DNA of 11,796 nucleotides from a bacterium (GTDB taxonomy: Bacteria > JACRDZ01 > JAJRWM01): assembly GCA_024276815.1 (NCBI GenBank), contig JAJRWM010000120.1, forward strand, positions 1 through 11,796, in the 5' to 3' direction. The notes below the pieces were generated by a model. The model worked only from the letters and a program-made list of their open reading frames with translations. It was not told the DNA's origin and searched no databases. Shown one piece after another: positions 1-7,173 of the stretch; the first letter of the stretch is position 1, and each line of letters begins with the position of its first letter. A program made the position numbers and the translations under genes.

Positions 1-1299
1 TTAAGCGAAACAGAAGAGCATTTTCTGCTTTGGGCGGCTTCCAATGTTCTGGCCGCCGTCATCAAGGGGAAACAGGCTGAAGAAGAGCTGCGGTTGATAC
101 ACATGCGGAACGCCCGGTTGTTGGCCGCGATCTCCTCCATTTTAATCGGCGTCGATGACAAAGACCAGATAATCCAATGGAACAAAGCGGCGGAAGAGAC
201 TTTCGGGATCGAGGCGAAAGACGCGATTGGCAAATTGTTCCCGGAATGCGGCATCCAGTGGGACTGGCGGCAAATTCTCAAGAATGTCAGTTTGAGTATC
301 ATTAATAATATCCCCGCGCGGATAGATGAGTTTACCTATACTGACTCAGAAGGACGGGAAAAATTTCTTAACATTACTATCAGCGTGGTTAACGATAACC
401 AGGGTGAAATGGCCGGTTTTTATCTTCTGGGAACCGATATTACCCAGAACAAACTGTTGGGGGCGCAGTTAGCCCAGGCCCAGAAACTGGAATCCATCGG
501 TCAGTTGGCCGCCGGCATCGCTCATGAAATCAATACTCCCATGCAGTTTATCAGCGACAATACCAACTTTCTCAAGGATTCCTTCGGCGACCTGAATAAT
601 CTGCTGACTGAATACCAGGAGTTTACCCGCCTGATAAAAGAGAAAAATGACGCCGCGGAAGAAGTGCGAAAAATCGAGGAAGCGGCTGAAGAAGCTGACG
701 CGGAATATTTAATGGAAGAGATACCCAAGGCCATCGAGCAGACCATGGAAGGGATTGGCCGGGTTTCCAGGATTGTCCGGGCGATGAAGGAGTTCTCGCA
801 TCCCGATGGTCAGGATAAGAAAGCCGTCTCTATCAACCAGGCGATTGAAAACACTGTCACCGTGGCCCGTAACGAGTGGAAATATGTCGCGGAAATGAAG
901 TTGGAACTGGCGCCTGATTTACCGCTGGTACCCTGCCTGCTTGGTGAATTTAACCAGGTTATTTTAAATATTATCGTCAACGCGGCTCACGCGATTGGCG
1001 ATGTTATAGAGATGTCCCCCGGGAAGAAGGGCGCGATTACAATCAGCACCAGGAAAGCGGCTGACCAGGTGGAGATTCGTATCAGCGATACCGGGCCGGG
1101 CATTCCGCCCGAGATACAGTCGAAAATATTTGATCCTTTCTTTACCACCAAGGAGGTCGGCAAGGGAACCGGCCAGGGGTTGGCGTTAGCCCACGCGGTA
1201 ATTGTCGAGAAACATCAGGGAACTCTTACCTTTGAGTCGGTTGAGGGAGAGGGGACGACTTTCATCATATCTCTGCCGCTTAATGGGAGCGCCGCTTAA
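1..1299 (+). CDS. Sensor histidine kinase (GAF end, PAS, HisKA, HATPase_c), 5'-truncated by window edge
   Basis: The frame is open from base 1, so the gene begins upstream. The TTG at 94 has no ribosome site and is not credible as the start. The first ~28 codons (helix with [19 protein letters not shown]) resemble the last helix of a GAF domain. A PAS domain follows (about 124-445), then the dimerisation helix with the H-box [10 protein letters not shown]; the phosphoacceptor His is codon 523-525. A charged coiled stretch (about 600-720) leads to the HATPase_c domain: N-box [14 protein letters not shown] (about 943-984), G1 DTGPGIP (about 1087-1107) and G2 [10 protein letters not shown] (about 1159-1188). 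The visible part has no membrane segment, so it is probably a cytoplasmic kinase that autophosphorylates on His and passes phosphate to a receiver. It has no fused receiver; the three receivers downstream are natural partners by position. It stops at TAA, 95 bp before its paralogue. The family call is firm; the signal is unknown. Confidence 0.93.
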   Translation, partial: LSETEEHFLLWAASNVLAAVIKGKQAEEELRLIHMRNARLLAAISSILIGVDDKDQIIQWNKAAEETFGIEAKDAIGKLFPECGIQWDWRQILKNVSLSIINNIPARIDEFTYTDSEGREKFLNITISVVNDNQGEMAGFYLLGTDITQNKLLGAQLAQAQKLESIGQLAAGIAHEINTPMQFISDNTNFLKDSFGDLNNLLTEYQEFTRLIKEKNDAAEEVRKIEEAAEEADAEYLMEEIPKAIEQTMEGIGRVSRIVRAMKEFSHPDGQDKKAVSINQAIENTVTVARNEWKYVAEMKLELAPDLPLVPCLLGEFNQVILNIIVNAAHAIGDVIEMSPGKKGAITISTRKAADQVEIRISDTGPGIPPEIQSKIFDPFFTTKEVGKGTGQGLALAHAVIVEKHQGTLTFESVEGEGTTFIISLPLNGSAA

Positions 1300-1394
1300 T
1301 GATGAATCTTACTGTGCCGATATTCATAAAATCCAGGGTCGGCGTCGTGAGAGCGGGCGGGTTGGTATCCTAGGTAAAAGGTGGGCGAAGAGTC
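1300..1394 (+). other. Intergenic gap between paralogous kinases
   Basis: This 95-bp gap has no hairpin terminator. It contains GTTGGTATCCTA at 1361-1372, whose TGGTATCCT could serve as an extended -10 about 25 bp before the GTG of the second kinase, but no -35 is recognisable. The second kinase may simply be cotranscribed with the first. Confidence 0.3.
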
Positions 1395-2219
1395 GTGAGC
1401 CAGCAGCAAATTTCCAGGGTTCAAGCCAAGAAAAAAGCGTACCGGGACATACTGATAATCATAGTTTTTACTTTGGCGTTTTTTTTCCTGGCTGAATCCT
1501 TTGAAAAATCACATCAATCGCCGAATGGGCCAGGCAAGGGTAAAACCCTCTGGACGCTCAACGGGCACTTTGTCGCGGGTGGCATCATAACCTGTTTTTT
1601 TATCCTGCTCTATCACCGCCGGTGGAAAGAGTATAACGATGAAATCCGCAGGCAAAAGAAAATTGAGGACGAGATCAGGAAAACCCATAATCAAAGCGCT
1701 ATGATGTTATCGGCGATTTCCTCGATCATAATCGGCATCGACGGTGAGAATAAAATTTCTCAATGGAATACCGCCGCCGCCGCCGCTTTCGGGATTAAAA
1801 GAGAGGCCATGATTGGCACACCCTTTCTGGAAAGCGGTATCCAGTGGGAATGGCCGGAGGTGCTGGAGAACATTTTTTACAGTTCCAGTGAAAACAAGTC
1901 CTTTCGCATCGATGAAATTCCTTACACCAACCCTGAGGGACAAATCCGTTTTCTGGGGCTTACCGTTTGTCCCTTTATTGATGACGCTGACAAGCACGTC
2001 GAAATCCTGTTGCTGGGCCGGGATATTACGGCTACAAAGGTTATGAGTTCACAACTGGTTCAGGCCCAGAAGTTGGAATCAATCGGCCAACTGGCCGCCG
2101 GTATCGCCCATGAGATCAACACGCCCATGCAGTATGTCAGCGACAACACCCATTTCCTCCAGGAATCATTCCATCGTTTAAGTAATGTGGTGAAGAGATA
2201 TCAGGAGTTAGCCGCCTAG
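1395..2219 (+). CDS. N-terminal piece of split kinase: 2 TM, PAS, HisKA
   Basis: This is the product expected if the TAG at 2217 terminates translation: 274 residues with both membrane helices, the PAS domain and the H-box His239, but no ATP-binding domain. Alone it could dimerise and receive phosphate in trans, for example from the neighbouring kinase, whose dimerisation helix is very similar ([20 protein letters not shown] is identical in both). It could not autophosphorylate. It carries a TAG not seen in the paralogue rather than a designed domain boundary, so a designed split is less likely than a mutation or sequence error. Confidence 0.5.
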   Translation: MSQQQISRVQAKKKAYRDILIIIVFTLAFFFLAESFEKSHQSPNGPGKGKTLWTLNGHFVAGGIITCFFILLYHRRWKEYNDEIRRQKKIEDEIRKTHNQSAMMLSAISSIIIGIDGENKISQWNTAAAAAFGIKREAMIGTPFLESGIQWEWPEVLENIFYSSSENKSFRIDEIPYTNPEGQIRFLGLTVCPFIDDADKHVEILLLGRDITATKVMSSQLVQAQKLESIGQLAAGIAHEINTPMQYVSDNTHFLQESFHRLSNVVKRYQELAA

Positions 2220-2270
2220 GTCAAACAAACCGCTGATTTTAAGGAGATCATCATTGAGATTGATAATGCG

Positions 2271-2900
2271 GTGGAGGAAGCGGACCTTGATTTTTTAATG
2301 GAGGAAATCCCCCCGGCCCTGGAGCAAGCCCTGACCGGGATTGAACGGGTTTCCAAGATCGTGCGGGCGATGAAGGAGTTTTCCCATCCCGGCAGCGAAG
2401 AAAAGAACGCGGTTGATATCAACCGGGCCATCGAAAATACGATAACGGTCGCCCGCAACGAGTGGAAATATGTCGCGGAAATGAAGTTGGATCTGGCGCC
2501 TGATTTACCGCTGGTGCCCTGCCTGGTGGGCGAGTTTAACCAGGTCATACTGAACATCATTGTTAACGCCGCCCAGGCCATCGCCGGCGTTGTGGGCGAT
2601 AACAGCGGCCGGAAAGGCCTCATTACGGTAACCACCCGTAACGCGGACGGCTGGGCGGAAATCCGCGTCAGCGATACCGGGCCCGGCATACCGCCGGAGG
2701 CTCAGGCGCGTATTTTTGACCCTTTTTTTACCCCTAAAGACGTCGGTAAAGGAACCGGGCAGGGACTGGCGTTAGCCCATTCGGTTATTGTTGACAAACA
2801 TGGGGGCGCCCTGACTTTTGAAACCGAGGAAGGCAAAGGCACAACGTTTATCATCCGTATACCTTTAAGCAAAGAACCTTTAAATACTGAGGGGAACTGA
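2271..2900 (+). CDS. C-terminal piece of split kinase: HATPase_c
   Basis: This is the open frame downstream of the TAG, in the same frame as the first piece. It holds the second dimerisation helix ([27 protein letters not shown]) and a full HATPase_c domain: N-box [18 protein letters not shown]1 [10 protein letters not shown] and G2 [13 protein letters not shown] at 2271 is the first conventional start codon, but it has no well-placed ribosome site. A good AAGGAG at 2241-2246 instead sits six bases before an in-frame ATT at 2253. Production of this piece on its own is therefore uncertain. It ends with TGA one base before the ATG of the REC-HDOD gene. Confidence 0.5.
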   Translation: MEEADLDFLMEEIPPALEQALTGIERVSKIVRAMKEFSHPGSEEKNAVDINRAIENTITVARNEWKYVAEMKLDLAPDLPLVPCLVGEFNQVILNIIVNAAQAIAGVVGDNSGRKGLITVTTRNADGWAEIRVSDTGPGIPPEAQARIFDPFFTPKDVGKGTGQGLALAHSVIVDKHGGALTFETEEGKGTTFIIRIPLSKEPLNTEGN

Positions 2901-2901
2901 C

Positions 2902-4116
2902 ATGAAAAAACGTATTATGTTTGTCGATGACGAGCCTAAAATCCTGGATGGATTGAGAAGAATGTTGCGGCCGATGAGAAAGGAATGGGATGTTTCCTTC
3001 GCTGAAAACGGTCCGGCGGCCCTGGAACTTATGGAGCAGGAACATTTTGACGTGGTCATCTCTGACATGCGGATGCCGGGTATGGACGGGGCAGCCTTGT
3101 TAACGGAGGTAAAGAAGCGGTCTCCCGATACCATCAGGATCGTTCTTTCCGGCCAGTCGGACCGGGAAACTATTTTTCGTTCGGTTGGTCCGGCGCATCA
3201 ATTTATGTCAAAACCGTGTGACGCGGAAAAAATAAAGAAACTAGTCTCCCGGGCCTACGGTTTACGTGATTTGGTCAACAGTGATACTCTGAAGAGATTA
3301 GTATCACAAGTCGGAACGTTGCCCAGTTTGCCGCATTTATACACTGAAATTGTCAACGAGCTTCAGTCGGCAGACCCGTCAATAAAGAGAGTTGGGGAGA
3401 TCATTGAAAAAGATGTGGGGATGAGCGTGAAGATCCTGCAATTGGTCAACTCGGCCTTTTTTGGCCTGCGCGATCATGTCAATTCTCCTTCGCAGGCCGC
3501 TAACCTGCTGGGTCTGGATATTGTCCGTTCTTTGGTCTTAATGGTTCATGTTTTTACGGAACTGGAGGATTTCAGGATACCCAACTTCAGAATCCAAAGC
3601 GTTTATAATCACAGCCTGGCGGTGGGCGCCTGCGCCCAGTCGATCGCCCGCTTCCAGCGAGCGGAAAAAACAATCTGTCACGACGCCTCGACCGCCGGAT
3701 TTTTACATGATTCAGGCAAGTTGATCTTGGCGGTTAACCTGCCGGATGAATATGGTAAGACGATTGCCATCTCACGGAATGAGAAAATACCGATCTGGGA
3801 AGCGGAGAAAAAAGTGTTTCATACCACGCACGCTGAAGTTGGCGCCCACTTGCTGGGGTTGTGGGGCTTGCCTAATTCTATCGTGGCGGCCGTGGCCTTC
3901 CACCATAACCCGGAAATGTCGCTGGACATACAGTTTTCCTCGTTGACGGCGGTTCACACGGCGAACGTGTTTGCTTTTGAACACCAGGGGAAAAACGAGG
4001 AGGAAGATATTCTGCCTAAAATCAACTATGAATACCTGTCTGAGCTTGGCTTGGACCACTGTGTTTCCCAGTGGCGGGAGGCCTGCAAGGAAATCTGTCA
4101 AGGAAGTATTAAATAA
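2902..4116 (+). CDS. Response regulator, REC-HDOD
   Basis: A 404-residue two-domain regulator. The N-terminal receiver (about 1-120) has the acidic pair Asp9-Asp10, phosphoacceptor Asp55 (VISDMRMPGMDG), switch Ser83 and Lys104-Pro105, so it should be phosphorylatable. The HDOD domain (about 139-340) opens with LPSLPHL and carries KILQLVNSAFFG and FLHDSGKLIL (His269-Asp270), typical family signatures. HDOD domains are relatives of HD hydrolases, generally thought not to be active enzymes, and occur in regulators of motility, virulence and cell-cycle signalling. The protein is cytoplasmic with no signal peptide. ATG is preceded by a strong GAGGGG at 2889-2894, seven bases away, inside the end of the kinase gene. 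It overlaps the next gene by one base (TAATG). The likely inputs are the adjacent kinases; its target cannot be read from sequence. Confidence 0.92.
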   Translation: MKKRIMFVDDEPKILDGLRRMLRPMRKEWDVSFAENGPAALELMEQEHFDVVISDMRMPGMDGAALLTEVKKRSPDTIRIVLSGQSDRETIFRSVGPAHQFMSKPCDAEKIKKLVSRAYGLRDLVNSDTLKRLVSQVGTLPSLPHLYTEIVNELQSADPSIKRVGEIIEKDVGMSVKILQLVNSAFFGLRDHVNSPSQAANLLGLDIVRSLVLMVHVFTELEDFRIPNFRIQSVYNHSLAVGACAQSIARFQRAEKTICHDASTAGFLHDSGKLILAVNLPDEYGKTIAISRNEKIPIWEAEKKVFHTTHAEVGAHLLGLWGLPNSIVAAVAFHHNPEMSLDIQFSSLTAVHTANVFAFEHQGKNEEEDILPKINYEYLSELGLDHCVSQWREACKEICQGSIK

Positions 4117-5279
4117 TGCCGGAAATGTCGGAAAAAGTTCTCTTTGTTGATGATAATCCCAATGTTCTGGAAGGTTTTAAAAGGCAGTTGCGTAAACTTC
4201 TGCCGGTCGAGACCGCCGGCGGCGCGGAAGAAGGTCTTGACGCGGTTAAGAACAAAGGCCCGTTCGCGGTCATCGTTTCCGACATGCGGATGCCCCGCAT
4301 GGATGGGATCCAGTTTTTATCCCGGGTCAAGGAGATGTCGCCGGAGAGCGTCAGAATGATGCTGACCGGCAACGCCGATCAGGAGACCGCGATTCAGGCC
4401 GTTAATGAAGGCAGTATCTTCAGGTTTTTGACCAAGCCCTGTTCCATGGATGTGGTCGCCCAGGCGCTGGTGGCCGGCATTAAGCAATATCGATTGGTTA
4501 CCGCGGAAAAGGAGTTACTGGAAAAGACTCTCAAGGGCAGCGTCGAGGTCATCATGGAATTGCTGGCCATGGTTGACCAGGAATCGCTTGGTTATGTCAG
4601 AAAGGTTGGCGAGTATATCAAGGATATCAGCTCGCAAATCAATGTTGGCAACGCCTGGGAATTGGAACTGGCCGCCATGTTCGCCCGGATCGGCTTTGTC
4701 ACCGTTCCCGCCGAACTGAGAAAAAAATATCGTTCAGGGGAATCTCTGGCGCCCATTGAGGAAGCGATTATCGCCCGGGTGCCGGAAATAGGCCAGAGGC
4801 TGTTAGCGCGGATCCCCCGGCTGGAATCAGTCACCCGGATAGTGCTGTATCAGAATAAAAAGTATAATGGCGAAGGTTTTCCCAGGGACGCGGTCAAGGA
4901 AGAGGGAATTCCGGCTGGTTCACGGATTCTGAAAATACTGGTGGATATTGTTCAACTGGAATCGAAGGGTATTGCCCGGGAGGAAGCGCTCAACCAGATG
5001 AAAAAGCGGGCGGGTTGGTATGATCCCGGGTTGCTGGGCGCCGTCGCGAAATATTTTGCCCAATCCGGCAAGGAAGCTCCGGAGCTTATCCCTCCGATGG
5101 ATGTTAATATTTGCGACTTGAGGGTAGGCGATCTGTTAATTTCTTCGGTGGAAACTTTTGATGACCGGGTATTGGTAGCGGCCGGGAATCGCATTACCCA
5201 GCCTGTTCTGGAGAAGTTATGGAATTATGATAAACTCGCCAGGCTAAAGGAATCGGTTAAAATAAGACGGGGCAACTAG
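4116..5279 (+). CDS. Response regulator, REC with degenerate HD-GYP-like domain
   Basis: A 387-residue protein. The receiver (about 5-125) is intact: Asp12-Asp13, phosphoacceptor Asp56, Thr84 and Lys107-Pro108. The rest follows the fold order of an HD-GYP cyclic-di-GMP phosphodiesterase, but the metal ligands are gone. Where the family has LHDIGK this protein has FARIGF (189-194); where it has HP before the G-x-x-LL helix it has VP (222-223); where it has HHE before DGSGYP it has YQN (245-247) before YNGEGFP (250-256). The expected first His near residue 160 is Tyr. It is therefore very probably not a hydrolase but may still bind a partner or nucleotide. The C-terminal ~60 residues (DLRVGDLLISSVETFDDRVL) match the conserved tail seen in some REC-HD regulators. 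An AAGGAAG at 4100-4106 precedes the start. It stops with TAG, 14 bp before the next gene. Confidence 0.85.
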   Translation: MPEMSEKVLFVDDNPNVLEGFKRQLRKLLPVETAGGAEEGLDAVKNKGPFAVIVSDMRMPRMDGIQFLSRVKEMSPESVRMMLTGNADQETAIQAVNEGSIFRFLTKPCSMDVVAQALVAGIKQYRLVTAEKELLEKTLKGSVEVIMELLAMVDQESLGYVRKVGEYIKDISSQINVGNAWELELAAMFARIGFVTVPAELRKKYRSGESLAPIEEAIIARVPEIGQRLLARIPRLESVTRIVLYQNKKYNGEGFPRDAVKEEGIPAGSRILKILVDIVQLESKGIAREEALNQMKKRAGWYDPGLLGAVAKYFAQSGKEAPELIPPMDVNICDLRVGDLLISSVETFDDRVLVAAGNRITQPVLEKLWNYDKLARLKESVKIRRGN

Positions 5280-5293
5280 AGAGAGGGTCAAAC

Positions 5294-5851
5294 ATGAAAC
5301 ACAAAGTACTGTTTGTCGATGATGAGCCGCATATCCTGGACGGTATGAAAAGGGTGCTTCATCATGAACCGTATGAAATCCTCACTGCGACATCGGGAGA
5401 AGAGGGGCTGGATATCTTGAGCAATACTGCTGTGGATGTGGTTATCGCAGACCAGGAAATGCCTGGTATGAGCGGAACGAAATTTCTCCAGCGGGTGAGA
5501 AAGGACTATCCCGACGCGGTCAGATTTATACTGACCGGGAAGGCGACCCTGGAAATCGCGATCAACGCTATTAACGAGGGCGCCGTCAGTCGTTTTTTCA
5601 CCAAGCCGGTTCAGGAGGTCAATTTACGGTTCGCGATTCGGCAGGCGTTACAGCATAAAGATTTGACCATTGAGGCCCGGCGTTTGCTACAAAAAGTCAA
5701 GCTTCAGGCCAGTTTGCTGGATGAGATAGAGGAGACCAACCCCGGGATCTCTGAGCTGAGGAAGGAGAGGGCAAAGTATCTGAAAGTTGAGCGTACGCCG
5801 GCTAATTTTGATGATTTCATTAAAGAGATTCGCGGTGAATTGGCCAGGTGA
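5294..5851 (+). CDS. Response regulator, REC with short helical C-terminal tail
   Basis: A 185-residue protein. Residues about 3-120 form a receiver with Asp9-Asp10, phosphoacceptor Asp53 (VIADQEMPGMSG), switch Thr81 and Lys104-Pro105. The remaining ~65 residues are charged and mostly helical (EARRLLQKVKLQASLLDEIEE) and match no output domain I recognise. It may act as a phosphate sink or shuttle, or dock on another protein through the tail. GAGAGGG at 5280-5286 lies well placed before the ATG. It is the last gene of the + strand cluster; a T-run begins right after the TGA. Confidence 0.88.
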   Translation: MKHKVLFVDDEPHILDGMKRVLHHEPYEILTATSGEEGLDILSNTAVDVVIADQEMPGMSGTKFLQRVRKDYPDAVRFILTGKATLEIAINAINEGAVSRFFTKPVQEVNLRFAIRQALQHKDLTIEARRLLQKVKLQASLLDEIEETNPGISELRKERAKYLKVERTPANFDDFIKEIRGELAR

Positions 5852-5948
5852 TTTTTTTCGATAGTGTCAAGAATTTTTCGCCCATTTTTTGCCGCCCGTA
5901 TCTATCGATACTGTCGTTGGTATCCTAACAATAGAAATCACCTTCTAC
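5852..5948. terminator. Convergent intergenic spacer with nested inverted repeats, possible bidirectional terminator
   Basis: The two operons end here facing each other. GGTGATTT (5847-5854) pairs with AAATCACC (5935-5942), and inside it TCGATAG (5858-5864) pairs with CTATCGA (5902-5908). T-runs occur at 5852-5858, 5873-5877 and 5885-5890. The stems are short and AT-rich and the loops long, so this is not a classical intrinsic terminator; its role is inferred mainly from position. No ORF or RNA gene is evident. Confidence 0.25.
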
Positions 5949-7154
5949 CTACTTGATCATGTTGGTCATCTGGAGCATCGGCATGAAGAGAGCGATAATC
6001 ACCGCCCCGATAACGACGCCCAGAAAAGCCATCAGCAAAGGCTCTATCATGGCGGTCAGACCGTCAACGGCGGTATCGACTTCCTGGTCGTAAAAATCAG
6101 CGATCTTAATCAACATTTCATCCAAAGCCCCGGTTTCCTCGCCAACCGAGATCATTGAGGTAACCATCGGCGGAAAAACGTTGCTCGCCTTCAGAGGAGT
6201 AGAGATGTTCTCACCGCCCTGGATGCTGACCTTGGCGCCGTTGATCGCTTCCTCCAACACTTTATTACCCGCCGTCTTGGCGGTAATGCTCAAACCCTCA
6301 ATGATGGAAACACCACTGCTGATCAGAGTCCCCAAAGTCCGGGTGAATTTCGCGACCGCGACTTTCCTGATCAGAATGCCGAAAACCGGCGCGTTTAACG
6401 TCAAACGGTCGAAAAACAACCGGCCCTTAGGCGTCTTTTTAGCCTGCTTAATGCCGACAACGACTAAGATAATAAAGCCTAAAATATAGAGGATGTTGTT
6501 CTGGGTAAACTCGGAAAGATCAAGCAATATCTGGGTCGGCTTGGGCAAGCCCTGACCCAGCCCCTGAAACATCTGGGCGAACGTGGGCACAACCTTTACC
6601 AGCAACAAAACAACAATGCTTAACGCGATAATGGAAACCGTCATCGGATACATTAAAGCGCTCTTTATCTTTTTACGCAACGCTTCAGATTTCTCGATAT
6701 AATCGGCCAACCGCATTAAAATAACATCGAGAATACCGCCAACCTCACCGGCCTGAACCATGTTGACGAACAACTGATCGAAAACTTTGGGATGTTTGCC
6801 AAGCGCTTCGGCGAAAGTAGCGCCCCCCTCGACATCCTGCTTGACATCATTGATTATTTTACACAGCCGCGGATTTTCCGTCTGCGTTCCCAGAATATCC
6901 AGACACTGAACCAAAGGCAAGCCGGAATTAATCATGGTCGAAAACTGGCGGGTGAAAATAGCCAGGTCCTTAATGGTGATACCAGTGCCAAAACTAATAT
7001 TTATCTCAATGCTTTTGGCTTTGGCGGTAACCGAAGTGACCATTATCCCCTGCTCGCGTAACCGGTTGATCACCGCGCGCTGGTTTTCAGCTTCCAGCAC
7101 ACCGCTCACCGGACTTCCACTTCGGTTTCTTCCTTTGTAATTGAATTCAGGCAT
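5949..7154 (-). CDS. pilC: Type IV pilus inner-membrane platform protein PilC (GspF family)
   Basis: The 401 residues match the usual length of PilC/GspF. It is a polytopic inner-membrane protein that anchors the PilB and PilT motors and couples ATP hydrolysis to pilin movement. The N-terminus (FNYKGRNRSG, then a G-x-L-EAENQRAVINRLREQG segment) is typical. Two T2SSF repeats follow (about 69-192 and 272-394), each starting FTRQFSTMINSGLPL or FTRTLGTLISSGVSI, with the conserved GEVGG (136-140) and GEETGALD (338-345) segments. Membrane helices are at about 171-190, 220-235 and 371-393. It begins 19 bp after pilT with a poor ribosome site, consistent with translation as the last gene of the operon. 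It stops with TAG at the normal family length. Confidence 0.96.
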   Translation of the reverse strand: MPEFNYKGRNRSGSPVSGVLEAENQRAVINRLREQGIMVTSVTAKAKSIEINISFGTGITIKDLAIFTRQFSTMINSGLPLVQCLDILGTQTENPRLCKIINDVKQDVEGGATFAEALGKHPKVFDQLFVNMVQAGEVGGILDVILMRLADYIEKSEALRKKIKSALMYPMTVSIIALSIVVLLLVKVVPTFAQMFQGLGQGLPKPTQILLDLSEFTQNNILYILGFIILVVVGIKQAKKTPKGRLFFDRLTLNAPVFGILIRKVAVAKFTRTLGTLISSGVSIIEGLSITAKTAGNKVLEEAINGAKVSIQGGENISTPLKASNVFPPMVTSMISVGEETGALDEMLIKIADFYDQEVDTAVDGLTAMIEPLLMAFLGVVIGAVIIALFMPMLQMTNMIK

Positions 7155-7173
7155 ATCTATACCATTTACCCTT

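Larger units (their letters stand above)
1395..2900 (+). pseudogene. Membrane PAS histidine kinase interrupted by an in-frame TAG
   Basis: Read through one stop, this is a complete 501-codon kinase. It has two membrane helices (residues about 19-33 and 59-73) around a ~25-residue loop, a charged linker (77-100), a PAS domain (about 105-215), the H-box with His239 (codon 2109-2111), and HATPase_c to the end. TAG at 2217-2219 (codon 275) interrupts it in the coiled region between the phosphorylation helix and the ATPase domain. The frame is the same on both sides, and alignment to the upstream paralogue is gapless across the stop, where that protein has Leu (CTG). One base change from TTG would give TAG. 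GTG at 1395 is the only usable start, because a stop lies in frame at 1371-1373; the ribosome site is weak. The last codon is one base from the next gene. It could be a recent nonsense mutation, a base-call error, suppressed read-through, or a two-piece kinase. No other damage is seen, so any loss of function is recent. Confidence 0.72.

Noticed and set aside
94-96. TTG at 94 as start of the first kinase
   Set aside because: No ribosome site, and the frame is open upstream with recognisable GAF-like helix sequence.
2217-2219. Pyrrolysine encoded by the internal TAG
   Set aside because: TAG ends three other genes here (5277, 5949 and 10057 positions), pilC at its normal length, the residue is not catalytic, and no pyl genes are in view. 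A mutation from a Leu codon is simpler.
2216-2689. 157-codon open frame on the - strand opposite the second kinase
   Set aside because: A similar antisense frame occurs in the first kinase; both are by-products of kinase coding sequence with low-complexity Ser-rich translation.
5865-5870. Perfect TTGACA (-35) on the minus strand in the convergent gap
   Set aside because: No -10 at 15-19 bases downstream, and it would read antisense into the end of the last regulator.
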